This document shows, in pieces, positions 24,467 through 32,846 of a stretch of 64,000 nt of DNA; the stretch's first letter is position 1; every line of letters starts with the position of its first letter. Below the pieces are notes generated by a model. It did not search any database. It saw only the letters and a program-made list of their open reading frames with translations, and had not been told where the DNA came from. The position numbers were made by a program, and so were the translations under genes. Origin of the DNA: Pseudomonadota bacterium (GTDB taxonomy: Bacteria; Pseudomonadota; Gammaproteobacteria; Steroidobacterales; Steroidobacteraceae); contig JBBCGI010000001.1 of the NCBI GenBank assembly GCA_037200975.1, positions 806,001-870,000 of the forward strand, in the 5' to 3' direction.

Positions 24467-27400
24467 CTAGCCCACCCATCTCCGCGCGTTGCCGAACATG
24501 CGGAACCAGCCGGAATATTCGCCCGCCCCGTCGGGCCGCCAGGAATTCTGCGCGTAGCGGAACACGCGTTCCGGGTGCGGCATCGTCAACGTCACACGGC
24601 CATCGTCATTGCTGATCGCCGCGATACCGAACGGCGATCCGTTGGGGTTCGCGGGATAGCGCGTGGCAACCTTGCGATCGCCTTCGATGTAGCGTGCGGC
24701 GACGAGCCCACCGCCCGCAAACGCCTGCGCGGCGCCGTCGCTCGCGAATTCCGCCCGGCCTTCCCCGTGCGCCACCGCGATCGGCAACATCGATCCGTCC
24801 ATGCCGGCGAAAAAAACCGATGGCGAGGGCGTGAGCTCGACCAGCGAGAATCGCCCTTCGAACTGTTCACCGCGATTGCGCACGAAGCGCGGCCAGCTCG
24901 CGGCTCCCGGCACGATCTCCTTGAGCGCGGCGAACATCTGGCAGCCGTTGCAGACACCAAGAGAAAACGAATCGAGCCGCTCGAAGAACCGCTGGAATTC
25001 GTCGCGCGCGCGCGCGTGATACAGGATGGACTTGGCCCAGCCCTCACCCGCGCCGAGCACATCGCCGTAGGAAAATCCGCCGCAGGCGACCAGGCCCTTG
25101 AAATCGCCGAGTGTCACCCGACCCGCGAGCACGTCGCTCATGTGCACGTCGTGCGCCTCGAAACCGGCACGCTCGAACACGGCGGCCATCTCGACCTGGC
25201 TGTTGACGCCCTGCTCGCGCAACACCGCGACTTTCGGCCGCGCCTTGTGTACGTACGACGCGGAGACGTCTTCGTCCGGGTTGAAAGTCAGCGCGACATT
25301 CAACCCACCGCTGCCCGTATCGCAGGCGGCTTCGAATTCCTCGCGTGCGCAACCGGGCTCGTCGCGAATCTCGCGCATGCGATACGAGGTTTCGGACCAG
25401 GCGCGGCGCAGATCCTCCCAGGATTCATCGACGCGGCCGGTGGCGGCTTCGATGCGCACGCGCATCTCGCGAGTGGGCGCGCCCAAGGCGTGGGTGAGGT
25501 CGCCGAGCCCGTGCCGCACGAATACCGATTGCACCGCGGCGGCATGTTCCACCTTGACCTGCAGCACCACGCCGAGCTCTTCGCTGAACAACGCGCCCAC
25601 CGCGCCGTTCGCGCCGGCGGGTAGTTTGACGTCGAGACCGCAGTGGCCGGCGAACGCCATCTCGACGAGCGTGGCGAAGACGCCGCCATCCGAGCGGTCG
25701 TGATAAGCCAGAACCATGTTCTGCGCGCGCAGCTCTGCCAGCGCGGCCGTGAGCTTCGTGAGCAACGCCGGCTCGGCCAGGTCCGGCGGAATTGCGCCGA
25801 GCTCGCCGAACACCTGCGCCAGCGACGAAGCGCCGAGGCGATTGGCGCCCCCGCCGAGATCTACCAGCAACAACACCGTGGCGCCCACATCCGTGCGCAG
25901 TTGCGGCGTCCAGGTCTTGCGCGCATCGGCGACCGGCGCGAACGCGGTGATGATGAGCGACACCGGCGCGACGACGGACTTGCGCGCCGCGCCGTCGCCC
26001 CACACCGTCTTCATCGACAGCGAGTCCTTGCCCACGGGGATTGCGATCCCCAGCGCCGGGCACAGCTCCTCGCCGATGGCATGCACGGTGGCGTACAACG
26101 CCGCGTCCTCACCCGGCTCACCGCAGGCCGCCATCCAGTTGGCCGAGAGTTTCACGTCGGACAGGGAGCCGATATCCGCGGCGAGAATATTGGTCAGCGC
26201 CTCGCCCACCGCGAGCCGGCCGGATGCGGGCGCGTCGAGCACAGCGACCGGCGCGCGCTCGCCCATGGCCATCGCTTCGCCGGTATGCCCAAAGTAATCC
26301 GAGAGAGTGACGGCGACATCGGCCACCGGCACCTGCCAGGGTCCGACCATCTGATCGCGGCTGATCATGCCGCCGACGGTGCGGTCGCCGATCGAGATGA
26401 GAAAGGTCTTGTCGGCGACGGCCGGGAAACGCAGCAGCCGATAAGCCGCCTCGCGCAGATCGAAATCCGCGGGCTTCAACGGCAGCTCGGGCGGACGCAC
26501 GCGGCGCACGTCGCGCAGCATCTTGGGCGCCTTGCCTAACAACACTTCGAGCGGCAGGTCGACGGGTCTGTTGCCGTGTTTCCTGTCTTCGAGGACCAGG
26601 ACACCCGTGCCGTCGATTTCGCCAAGCACGGCGAACGGGCAACGTTCGCGCCGCGCGATCGCGCCGAACTCGTCGAGTTTGCCGGCATCGACGATGACGA
26701 CGTAACGCTCCTGCGATTCGTTGCACCACAGTTCCATGGGCGACATGCCAGGTTCGTCGTTCGGAATCGCCGCGAGGTCGATCACCGCGCCGCGGCCGGG
26801 CGTGTGCGCGACCGCCTCGGGCACCGCGTTCGACAATCCACCTGCGCCCACGTCGTGGATCAGCAGAATGGGATTCAACGTCCAGCGCGCGCTGCACCGG
26901 TCGATGACTTCCTGCGCGCGGCGCTGGATCTCAGGATTACCACGCTGCACAGAGGCGAAGTCCAGATCGGCGCTCGAAGCCCCACTGTTCACCGACGAGG
27001 CCGCGCCGCCGCCAAGACCGATCAACATCGCGGGCCCGCCGAGCACCACGATTTTCGCGCCGACCGGGATCTCGCACTTCTCGACGTGTTTACGCCGCAC
27101 GTTGCCGAGGCCGCCCGCGATCATGATCGGCTTGTGGTAGCCGCGCATGCGCTGCGCAGGATCGCCGTGCGCCGCCTGCTCGAAGGTACGGAAATAGCCG
27201 CAGATGTTCGGCCGGCCGAATTCGTTGTTGAACGCGGCGCCGCCGATCGGGCCGTCGCTCATGATTTCCAGCGCCGACACGATGCGGTCTGGCTTGCCGA
27301 GCGTCTTCTCCCACGGTTGCTCGAACCCCGGGATGCGCAGATGCGAAACGGAAAAGCCCGTGAGCCCGGCCTTGGGCTTGGCGCCGCGGCCGGTTGCACC

Positions 27401-28351
27401 TTCATCGCGAATCTCGCCACCCGATCCGGTCGCCGCGCCCGGAAACGGCGAGATCGCGGTCGGATGGTTGTGAGTTTCGACCTTCATCAGGATGTCGATG
27501 GGCTCGTCGACCGCGCCGTAGATGTCGTTCTCGGGATTCGGGAAATAGCGTTTGCCGAGCGGACCTTCGATGACGGAGGCGTTGTCGCGATACGCGGAGA
27601 GCACGCCCCGCGGATTCCTCGCATGCGTGTTGCGGATCATCGCGAACAGCGATTTTGGCTGACGCTCGCCATCGATGATCCAGTCCGCGTTGAAGATCTT
27701 GTGGCGGCAATGCTCGGAATTCGCCTGCGCGAACATCATCAATTCGACATCGGTGGGATCGCGCTTCAGCGCGGCAAAATTCCTGACCAGATAGTCGATC
27801 TCGTCGTCCGAGAGCGCGAGACCGAGCTCGGAGTTCGCCTTCACCAGCGCGCCGCGGCCCGTGGCGAGCGAGACGGTGCGCAGCGGCCGCGTCGTCTCCT
27901 TCACGAACAATTGCGCCGCGTCGGCGCGCGCGAACAACGCGGTCTCGGTCATGCGATCGAACAGCGGCGGCACAATCTTCTGCAACTGCTCGCGCGACAA
28001 CTGACCCGCAATGGTCCAGACGATCCCGCGTTCGATCCGGCGGACGGCGTCGAGGCCGCACACCTTGGCGATGTCGGTGGCCTTGCTCGACCAGGGCGAG
28101 ATGGTGCCGAAGCGCGGCACGACGACGATCTCGCTGCCGGCCGCGGTCACGGCCCCGTCCTCGCGCGGCCCGTACGTCAGCAGGCGCTCGAGCAATACGC
28201 GTTCGCGTCCGTCGAAATCGCGCTCGAGGTCGACGAAGTGGATGAAGCGCGCGCTCACGGCACCGATGCCGGGATGGATGGCTTCGAGCGCGGGGCGCAG
28301 CTTGGCGATGCGGAAATCGGAAACTGCGAGGGCGCCGGCAAGCTCGATCAT
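24467..28351 (-). CDS. purL: Phosphoribosylformylglycinamidine synthase (large single-chain form)
   Basis: A 1294-residue FGAM synthase for step four of purine synthesis, converting FGAR plus glutamine and ATP to FGAM. It is the long gammaproteobacterial form combining PurS-like, PurL synthetase and PurQ glutaminase parts. Seen are [57 protein letters not shown], and [12 protein letters not shown] in the synthetase. The glutaminase has the nucleophile Cys in [14 protein letters not shown], with GEGRAEF and a late HPERVFR. Stand-alone gene, convergent with the ettA unit. A palindrome containing a TAGAAT box lies just upstream and there is no Shine-Dalgarno. Confidence 0.97.
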   Translation of the reverse strand: MIELAGALAVSDFRIAKLRPALEAIHPGIGAVSARFIHFVDLERDFDGRERVLLERLLTYGPREDGAVTAAGSEIVVVPRFGTISPWSSKATDIAKVCGLDAVRRIERGIVWTIAGQLSREQLQKIVPPLFDRMTETALFARADAAQLFVKETTRPLRTVSLATGRGALVKANSELGLALSDDEIDYLVRNFAALKRDPTDVELMMFAQANSEHCRHKIFNADWIIDGERQPKSLFAMIRNTHARNPRGVLSAYRDNASVIEGPLGKRYFPNPENDIYGAVDEPIDILMKVETHNHPTAISPFPGAATGSGGEIRDEGATGRGAKPKAGLTGFSVSHLRIPGFEQPWEKTLGKPDRIVSALEIMSDGPIGGAAFNNEFGRPNICGYFRTFEQAAHGDPAQRMRGYHKPIMIAGGLGNVRRKHVEKCEIPVGAKIVVLGGPAMLIGLGGGAASSVNSGASSADLDFASVQRGNPEIQRRAQEVIDRCSARWTLNPILLIHDVGAGGLSNAVPEAVAHTPGRGAVIDLAAIPNDEPGMSPMELWCNESQERYVVIVDAGKLDEFGAIARRERCPFAVLGEIDGTGVLVLEDRKHGNRPVDLPLEVLLGKAPKMLRDVRRVRPPELPLKPADFDLREAAYRLLRFPAVADKTFLISIGDRTVGGMISRDQMVGPWQVPVADVAVTLSDYFGHTGEAMAMGERAPVAVLDAPASGRLAVGEALTNILAADIGSLSDVKLSANWMAACGEPGEDAALYATVHAIGEELCPALGIAIPVGKDSLSMKTVWGDGAARKSVVAPVSLIITAFAPVADARKTWTPQLRTDVGATVLLLVDLGGGANRLGASSLAQVFGELGAIPPDLAEPALLTKLTAALAELRAQNMVLAYHDRSDGGVFATLVEMAFAGHCGLDVKLPAGANGAVGALFSEELGVVLQVKVEHAAAVQSVFVRHGLGDLTHALGAPTREMRVRIEAATGRVDESWEDLRRAWSETSYRMREIRDEPGCAREEFEAACDTGSGGLNVALTFNPDEDVSASYVHKARPKVAVLREQGVNSQVEMAAVFERAGFEAHDVHMSDVLAGRVTLGDFKGLVACGGFSYGDVLGAGEGWAKSILYHARARDEFQRFFERLDSFSLGVCNGCQMFAALKEIVPGAASWPRFVRNRGEQFEGRFSLVELTPSPSVFFAGMDGSMLPIAVAHGEGRAEFASDGAAQAFAGGGLVAARYIEGDRKVATRYPANPNGSPFGIAAISNDDGRVTLTMPHPERVFRYAQNSWRPDGAGEYSGWFRMFGNARRWVG

Positions 28352-28360
28352 GGAGGCGGC

Positions 28361-28376
28361 GCATTCTACAGAATGC
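28361..28376 (-). promoter_or_regulatory. 16-bp palindrome with -10-like box before purL
   Basis: GCATTCT-AC-AGAATGC is a perfect inverted repeat starting 10 bases upstream of the purL ATG. Read leftward it contains TAGAAT (28363-28368) followed by GCGCCGCC. It does not resemble the E. coli PurR box. It could be the purL -10 box with an overlapping operator; no -35 match is seen at 16-18 bases. Confidence 0.4.
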
Positions 28377-28396
28377 GGATGCCGCGCTGCGAGAAG

Positions 28397-28741
28397 TTAC
28401 TTTTTGGCGCCCGGATCGCCGCCGGCGGGTGTGTACATGGACATCGGAAAGGCCGAGACATTCGACCCTTCGAACGTGCTGATCTTGGCCGTCCCCTGCT
28501 TCTTCACTTCATCGATCCGCAGGATCGAATGCATGGGCAGCATGGTGGTTTTCACGCCGGTGAACTCGGACTTGATGCGTTCCTCGCCCGGATCCAGGAC
28601 CACACTGGAGCGTTCGCCGAACACCAGCTCTTCGACTTCGATGAAGCCGAACAAGCGACCCTGGCCCACTTTGCGGGCATACACCTCGTAAACCTTGCCT
28701 TGGTTCACGAACATAATCTTGAAAATGTGACTGGATGCCAT
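28397..28741 (-). CDS. DUF1820 family protein
   Basis: A 114-residue protein of the DUF1820 family, found mainly in gammaproteobacteria and of unknown function. The signature HIFKIMFVNQGKVYEVYARKV at the N-terminus, then GFIEVEELVFGE and the central SEFTGVKTTMLPMHSILRID are typical. It may be a small beta-rich cytosolic protein. I use the ATG at 28741, since homologs begin just before HIFK; the frame runs open to 28777 but adds non-family residues. It is divergent from the FHA gene and 45 bases upstream of purL. Confidence 0.85.
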   Translation of the reverse strand: MASSHIFKIMFVNQGKVYEVYARKVGQGRLFGFIEVEELVFGERSSVVLDPGEERIKSEFTGVKTTMLPMHSILRIDEVKKQGTAKISTFEGSNVSAFPMSMYTPAGGDPGAKK

Positions 28742-28822
28742 CGACCGACTTAAGGGGGCGTTAACCTTCGCCTTCATACACGCATGGGCTGCGGGAAGCT
28801 AGAGCCCAGAGGGTACCGTTAC

Positions 28823-30133
28823 ATGGCGCTCCGGCTGCGCGTCATCAGCGATCATCGCCATCGACTGGGCGACAAGAGCACGTTTGTCTTTGGAGTCTCG
28901 GGTGGAAGCATAGGACGCTCCGCCGAGAACGACTGGGTGTTGCCTGACGACATGCGTTACGTGTCGGGCCGGCATGCGCGCATCGTTTTCCACAAGGGCC
29001 GCTTCCTGCTGCAGGACATGAGCAGCAATGGCACCTACGTCAATGACATCGAAAAACCGCTCGGCAGCCAGAACCCGCACGAGCTGAAGTCCGGCGACAT
29101 CATCCGCATCGGCGAATACCACGTGCAGGTGCAGATCGATTCGGCCACCGATTTCTCGCTCGACGACAGTGCGCTGTACGCCACCCAATCGACCGGTTCG
29201 ACCAGCAGCCGCCGTCGCGTCCCGTCGGGCGACCTCGGCGCTTCGCTGCGCCTCGAGAATCTGCTCGAGGCCAGCAACGACACCTCGAGCGATGAACTCA
29301 AGCCGGTCAACGCGTTCGGACAGGCCGTGTCGACGCGTACGCGCGCCTTGCATCAGACGCAGGATCTGCACCGCGAACCTTCGAGCTCACCGGAACTCGA
29401 CGTCGATTCCGAGGCGGTGGCGCGCCGCATTTCGCGGCTCGCCAAGGCCGCGACCAAACAACAGAAAGAGAAGGCGATGAATCAATCATCGCCGCCGACC
29501 GTTCCGTTTGCGCCGGCGTCTTCCTCGCCAACGCAGGACAACACGGCCGGTTTGCAGGCGTTCTGCCGCGGCGCGGGCATTGGCGTGGAGACGCTTCCGG
29601 TCGACGCGTACGCGCGCATGCTCCATCTCGCCGGCCAGTTGCTGCGCGAATCGCTGCTGGGTCTCAAGGAGAGCAATCGCACGCAGCAGGATCAGCGCAG
29701 CCAGCTGCGCGTGACGTACCAGAAAGAGCCGGACGATCTGAAACCCTCACTCGACAGGCACAGTGTCGATGAGCTCATCCAGGAACTGCTCAAGGCGCAC
29801 GACAGCCGGCGCTTCGATGCGGTCGCCTGGCTGCGCGAATCGTTCGGCAACGCGCGCCGCCACGACGATGCGATGGTGCGGGCCATGTACGCGGCCTTCA
29901 TCGATTTTCTGGGCCGGCTCGATCCGCTCGACCTGGCGACGCGTTTCGAGCGCAGCGCGCGCCGCAAGACGATGGGCAACTGGGAACTGTACGGCGACTT
30001 CTATCGCAGCCTGTGCGAGATGCAGCCGGGCACCCTGCCGCACATCTTCGTCGAGACCTTCGCGCAGAACTACGAAACGGCCGCGCGCGAAGGCGAGGAC
30101 GACTCGACCCGCAACAGCATCGACGCCGCCTAG
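28823..30133 (+). CDS. TagH-like FHA-domain protein (type VI-secretion-associated family)
   Basis: A 436-residue protein. The N-terminal FHA domain (about 20-105), a phosphothreonine-binding module, has GSIGRSAENDWVL, SGRHARI and the SSNGTYVND signature. A long low-complexity linker (about 120-245, rich in Ser, Thr and Pro) leads to a C-terminal domain (about 250-420) resembling the TagH/ImpI domain of type VI secretion, with FCRGAGIG and LAGQLLRESLLGLKES. In T6SS clusters this protein is phosphorylated by PpkA and triggers assembly. No other T6SS gene is in the window, so this copy is an orphan or has been recruited elsewhere. A Ser/Thr kinase is encoded 15 kb away. The ATG at 28823 precedes the family-like start. 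Confidence 0.78.
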   Translation: MALRLRVISDHRHRLGDKSTFVFGVSGGSIGRSAENDWVLPDDMRYVSGRHARIVFHKGRFLLQDMSSNGTYVNDIEKPLGSQNPHELKSGDIIRIGEYHVQVQIDSATDFSLDDSALYATQSTGSTSSRRRVPSGDLGASLRLENLLEASNDTSSDELKPVNAFGQAVSTRTRALHQTQDLHREPSSSPELDVDSEAVARRISRLAKAATKQQKEKAMNQSSPPTVPFAPASSSPTQDNTAGLQAFCRGAGIGVETLPVDAYARMLHLAGQLLRESLLGLKESNRTQQDQRSQLRVTYQKEPDDLKPSLDRHSVDELIQELLKAHDSRRFDAVAWLRESFGNARRHDDAMVRAMYAAFIDFLGRLDPLDLATRFERSARRKTMGNWELYGDFYRSLCEMQPGTLPHIFVETFAQNYETAAREGEDDSTRNSIDAA

Positions 30134-30161
30134 CGTCGCGGCTTGTTTTCATTCGATCGCC

Positions 30162-30190
30162 TGTCGAAACTGACCGCGGCCATTCGTTTA
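30162..30190 (+). promoter_or_regulatory. Candidate ECF42-type promoter of the YCII-sigma operon
   Basis: TGTCGA at 30162-30167, then 17 bases, then CGTTTA at 30185-30190; the downstream gene begins at 30236. As I recall the literature, ECF42 sigma factors recognise a TGTCGA -35 and a CGA/CGT-type -10 before DGPF-family genes. The fit and the position suggest that the sigma factor drives its own operon. Confidence 0.45.
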
Positions 30191-30235
30191 GGGGATGAAC
30201 CCGGCACAGCGCCGGCCCAGTCGAAGGAACCCGCC

Positions 30236-30589
30236 GTGAAGCAATATCTACTCAGCGTCTGTTATCCCGCCGGTGGCGCCCAGCCGCCGCCGGATGCCCT
30301 GCAGAAAATCATGCGCGACGTGGTCGCCGTTCAAAAGGAAATGCAGGCCGCGGGCGCCTGGATCTTCAGCGGCGGACTGCACTCCGCGGATACGGCCACG
30401 GTCCTGCGCCAGCAAGGCGGCGAGATCGTCACCACCGATGGCCCTTTCATCGAGAGCAAGGAGCAGATCGGCGGCATCACCGTTCTGAAGGCGGACGACC
30501 TCGATGCGGCGCTCGCCTGGGGCCGCAAGCTCGCGCGCGCGATCGGCGTGCCGATCGAAGTGCGCCCCTTCATGGAGGGGCACGGCTGA
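30236..30589 (+). CDS. YCII-related DGPF-motif protein
   Basis: A 117-residue dimeric-barrel protein of the YCII/DGPF family. The hallmark [15 protein letters not shown] is present (DGPF at about residue 64), preceded by [11 protein letters not shown] and followed by [14 protein letters not shown]. Members are usually regulated by, and linked to, ECF42-type sigma factors; the biochemical role is unsettled. GAAGGAAC at 30222-30229 supports the GTG at 30236; the open frame upstream to 30143 is not family-like. Its last four bases overlap the proposed start of the sigma-factor gene, so both are translated together. It is preceded by a candidate ECF promoter at 30162. Confidence 0.86.
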   Translation: MKQYLLSVCYPAGGAQPPPDALQKIMRDVVAVQKEMQAAGAWIFSGGLHSADTATVLRQQGGEIVTTDGPFIESKEQIGGITVLKADDLDAALAWGRKLARAIGVPIEVRPFMEGHG

Positions 30590-31791
30590 GCCGCGAAATC
30601 GAAGCCGTTTTCCGCCGCGAGTACGGCCGCGCGGTGGCCGTGCTCGCGCGGTCGCTGGGTGACATCGGCCTCGCCGAGGAAGCGGTGCAAGACGCTTTTC
30701 TGATCGCCTTGCAGCGCTGGCCCGGCAGCGGTGTGCCACCCGCTCCGGCCGGCTGGATCATCACCACCGCGCGCAACCGCGCCATCGACCGGCTGCGGCG
30801 GGAGGCGTCGCGTGATGAGCGCCACGCCGCCGCCCTGCAGCTCATGGAGGCGGACACCGTGGAGCACGATGTGCACGACGATCAGCTGCGGTTGATATTC
30901 ACCTGTTGCCACCCGGCGATCGCGCCGGAGGCGCAACTCGCGCTCACGCTGCGGTTGTTAGGCGGGCTGACGACGGCCGAAATCGCGCGCGCGTTTCTCG
31001 TGCCCGAGCCCACCATGGCGCAACGCCTGAGCCGCGCGAAGGCGAAGATCCGTGCGGCCGGCATTCCCTACCGGGTGCCGGACGCCGGGGAGCTGGCGCC
31101 GCGGCTGCGCGCGGTGCTCGGCGTCGTCTATCTCATTTTCAATGAGGGCTACAGCGCGACCGCGGGGGACCAACTGCTGCGCGCCGATCTGTGCGACGAG
31201 GCCATCGGTCTCGGCAGGCTGCTGGTCGAGCTGATGCCGCAAGAATCCGAGGCCCTGGGCCTGCTGTCGCTGATGCTGCTGGTGGACTCGAGGCGCATGG
31301 CGCGTGTGGATGCGGGCGGCGCCTTCGTCAAGCTCGCGCTGCAGGATCGGGGCGCGTGGAATCGGGCGCGAATCGAGGAAGGCCAATCGATACTGCGCGA
31401 GTGCCTCGCGCGCGATCGGCCGGGCCCCTACCAGCTGCAGGCCGCGATCAACGCCGTGCACAGCGATGCGCGCGCGGCCGGCGATACGGATTGGGCGCAG
31501 ATCCTCGCGCTCTACGATCAGTTGATGGCCATCGCCCCGAGCCCGGTCGTGGCGCTCAACCGCGCAGTGGCGGTCGCCGAACTCGACGGGGCGGAGCCGG
31601 CGCTGCGCCTGGTCGACGCGCTGGAACTGACTAACTACCATCACTTCCACTCGGTGCGCGCGGACCTGTTGCACCGGGTCGGGCGCGATGCCGATGCGGC
31701 CGCGGCCTATCAGGACGCGATCGGCCGCTGCGAAAACCTGCGCGAGCGGGAATTCCTGAAGGTGCAATATCGCGCGATCGCGCGCAACTAG
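30586..31791 (+). CDS. ECF42-like RNA polymerase sigma factor with C-terminal TPR-like domain
   Basis: A 401-residue ECF sigma factor with a DUF6596/SigJ-like extension. Region 2 includes [19 protein letters not shown] and [11 protein letters not shown]; region 4 has [20 protein letters not shown] and [12 protein letters not shown]. The C-terminal half (about 190-400) is helical and TPR-like ([18 protein letters not shown]). The family needs about 15 residues before the GTG at 30634 ([14 protein letters not shown]). In that frame the only plausible start is CTG at 30586, which has an excellent Shine-Dalgarno (GGAGGGG, 30574-30580) five bases upstream and overlaps the stop of the DGPF gene (CTGA). 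A non-canonical CTG start is therefore proposed. No anti-sigma factor is nearby, as expected for this group. Confidence 0.85.
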   Translation: MSREIEAVFRREYGRAVAVLARSLGDIGLAEEAVQDAFLIALQRWPGSGVPPAPAGWIITTARNRAIDRLRREASRDERHAAALQLMEADTVEHDVHDDQLRLIFTCCHPAIAPEAQLALTLRLLGGLTTAEIARAFLVPEPTMAQRLSRAKAKIRAAGIPYRVPDAGELAPRLRAVLGVVYLIFNEGYSATAGDQLLRADLCDEAIGLGRLLVELMPQESEALGLLSLMLLVDSRRMARVDAGGAFVKLALQDRGAWNRARIEEGQSILRECLARDRPGPYQLQAAINAVHSDARAAGDTDWAQILALYDQLMAIAPSPVVALNRAVAVAELDGAEPALRLVDALELTNYHHFHSVRADLLHRVGRDADAAAAYQDAIGRCENLREREFLKVQYRAIARN

Positions 31792-31900
31792 ACATGGGCC
31801 GGCAAAATCAGCGGCCGCTTGGCGGATGAGAGGGCGGGAGTGCTTCGTCCCCTGAACGCGAATTCGAAATTCACTCGCGATGACGGTTTGATACAGGAAG

Positions 31901-31993
31901 TGGCGGAGAGGGTGAGATTCGAACTCACGTGCCGGAATTACCCGACCATCCGATTTCGAGTCGGCGCCGTTATGACCACTTCGGTACCTCTCC
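31901..31993 (-). tRNA. tRNA-Ser (anticodon CGA)
   Basis: A 93-nt class II tRNA on the minus strand. Acceptor stem GGAGAGG pairs with CCTCTCC, followed by G and an encoded CCA. The D arm starts CCGAAGTGGTCATAACGG; the anticodon loop CTCGAAA gives CGA, reading UCG. A long variable arm (GTCGG / CCGGC) and the T arm GTGAGTTCGAATCTCAC are complete. The long variable arm and the bases match tRNA-Ser(CGA) of other gammaproteobacteria. It lies between the sigma-factor gene and a lytic transglycosylase gene. Confidence 0.95.
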
Positions 31994-32039
31994 GCGCGGG
32001 AACCTGTTTTTGATTAGGGCCGCCCCTTTGGGGGCGCGT

Positions 32040-32067
32040 ATTCTAGCCGAACGATGCCAAGAGCCAA
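32040..32067 (-). promoter_or_regulatory. Candidate promoter of tRNA-Ser
   Basis: On the minus strand TTGGCT (32062-32067), 16 bases, TAGAAT (32040-32045), then a GC-rich discriminator (ACGCGCCCCC). This is the arrangement of stringently controlled stable-RNA promoters. The -35 lies within the start of the divergent transglycosylase gene. Confidence 0.5.
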
Positions 32068-32797
32068 GGGCCGGAAAAACTTGACGAATCGGCGCTCGTT
32101 CATGGGCCTGGGGCTGGCCGCGCTCGGCGCCGCCCTGCCCGCGTCGGCGGCCGATCCGGCCAAGCCCGAACCTGCCAAACCCGCGGCCGCAAGACCTCCC
32201 GCCCAGCGGGCACGCTTGCCGCGCCGCCTCGCCGGCGATTTCCGCGGCCACATCGAAACCCGTCTGCCGCACCTGCGAGTCCCGTTCGAAGAGGCAGCCA
32301 GGGACACGGGCTTCAGCTGGCGCCTGCTGGCCGCACTCGGCTATCAGGAGTCGCGTTGGCGGCCGGCCGCGGTTTCTCCGCGCGGGGCACAGGGTGTGAT
32401 GATGCTCATGCCGATCACCGCGAAAAAGATGGGCGTGAGCAACGTGTTCTCGCCAGACGAGAACATCATGGCTGGCGCCCGGTACCTGCTTTATATGAAG
32501 GAGCGGGTTCCGAAACGTATCCGCGACCCCGACCGCACCTGGCTCGCCATGGCGGCCTACAACATCGGCATCGGCCATCTGGAAGACGCCCGTGTCGTCA
32601 CCCAGATGCGCAAGAAGAATCCGGATCGCTGGGCCGACGTACGCGCCAACCTGCCGCGGCTGTCCGATCCGCACTGGCATAGCCGCGTAAAACACGGCTA
32701 CGCCAACGGCGCGGAAACGGCGCAGTTCGTCGAACGGGTGTCACAGTTCGCCGCCATTCTCGAGTCCGTTCCGGAACTCGTGGTGCGGCGAGATTAG
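32054..32797 (+). CDS. Tat-exported lytic transglycosylase (SLT domain)
   Basis: A 247-residue cell-wall lytic enzyme that would cleave the MurNAc-GlcNAc bond to leave 1,6-anhydro-muramyl ends. The N-terminus has a twin-arginine signal (TNRRSFMGLGLAALGAA) followed by an Ala/Pro/Lys linker. The SLT fold (about 70-210) shows the catalytic Glu in LGYQESRWRPAAVSPRGAQG, VMMLMPITAKKMG and LAMAAYNIGIGHLEDA, as in the MltF C-terminal domain. Start is ATG 32054, without a Shine-Dalgarno but with TATTCT nine bases upstream. A TTG at 32081 would give a shorter Tat signal and is also possible. Confidence 0.88.
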   Translation: MPRAKGRKNLTNRRSFMGLGLAALGAALPASAADPAKPEPAKPAAARPPAQRARLPRRLAGDFRGHIETRLPHLRVPFEEAARDTGFSWRLLAALGYQESRWRPAAVSPRGAQGVMMLMPITAKKMGVSNVFSPDENIMAGARYLLYMKERVPKRIRDPDRTWLAMAAYNIGIGHLEDARVVTQMRKKNPDRWADVRANLPRLSDPHWHSRVKHGYANGAETAQFVERVSQFAAILESVPELVVRRD

Positions 32798-32846
32798 TTA
32801 GACGCGTCGCGCATGGACCGCGCCGAATGGAAAGACGAGATACCCG

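Noticed and set aside
26576-28753. 725-codon open frame antisense to purL
   Set aside because: Composition is a reverse-complement shadow (His, Arg, Asp-rich) of a clearly real gene; no ribosome site or domain.
30201-30215. CCGGC/GCCGG inverted repeat before the DGPF gene
   Set aside because: Only a 5-bp stem without a T-run, downstream of the predicted promoter; too weak to call an operator or terminator.
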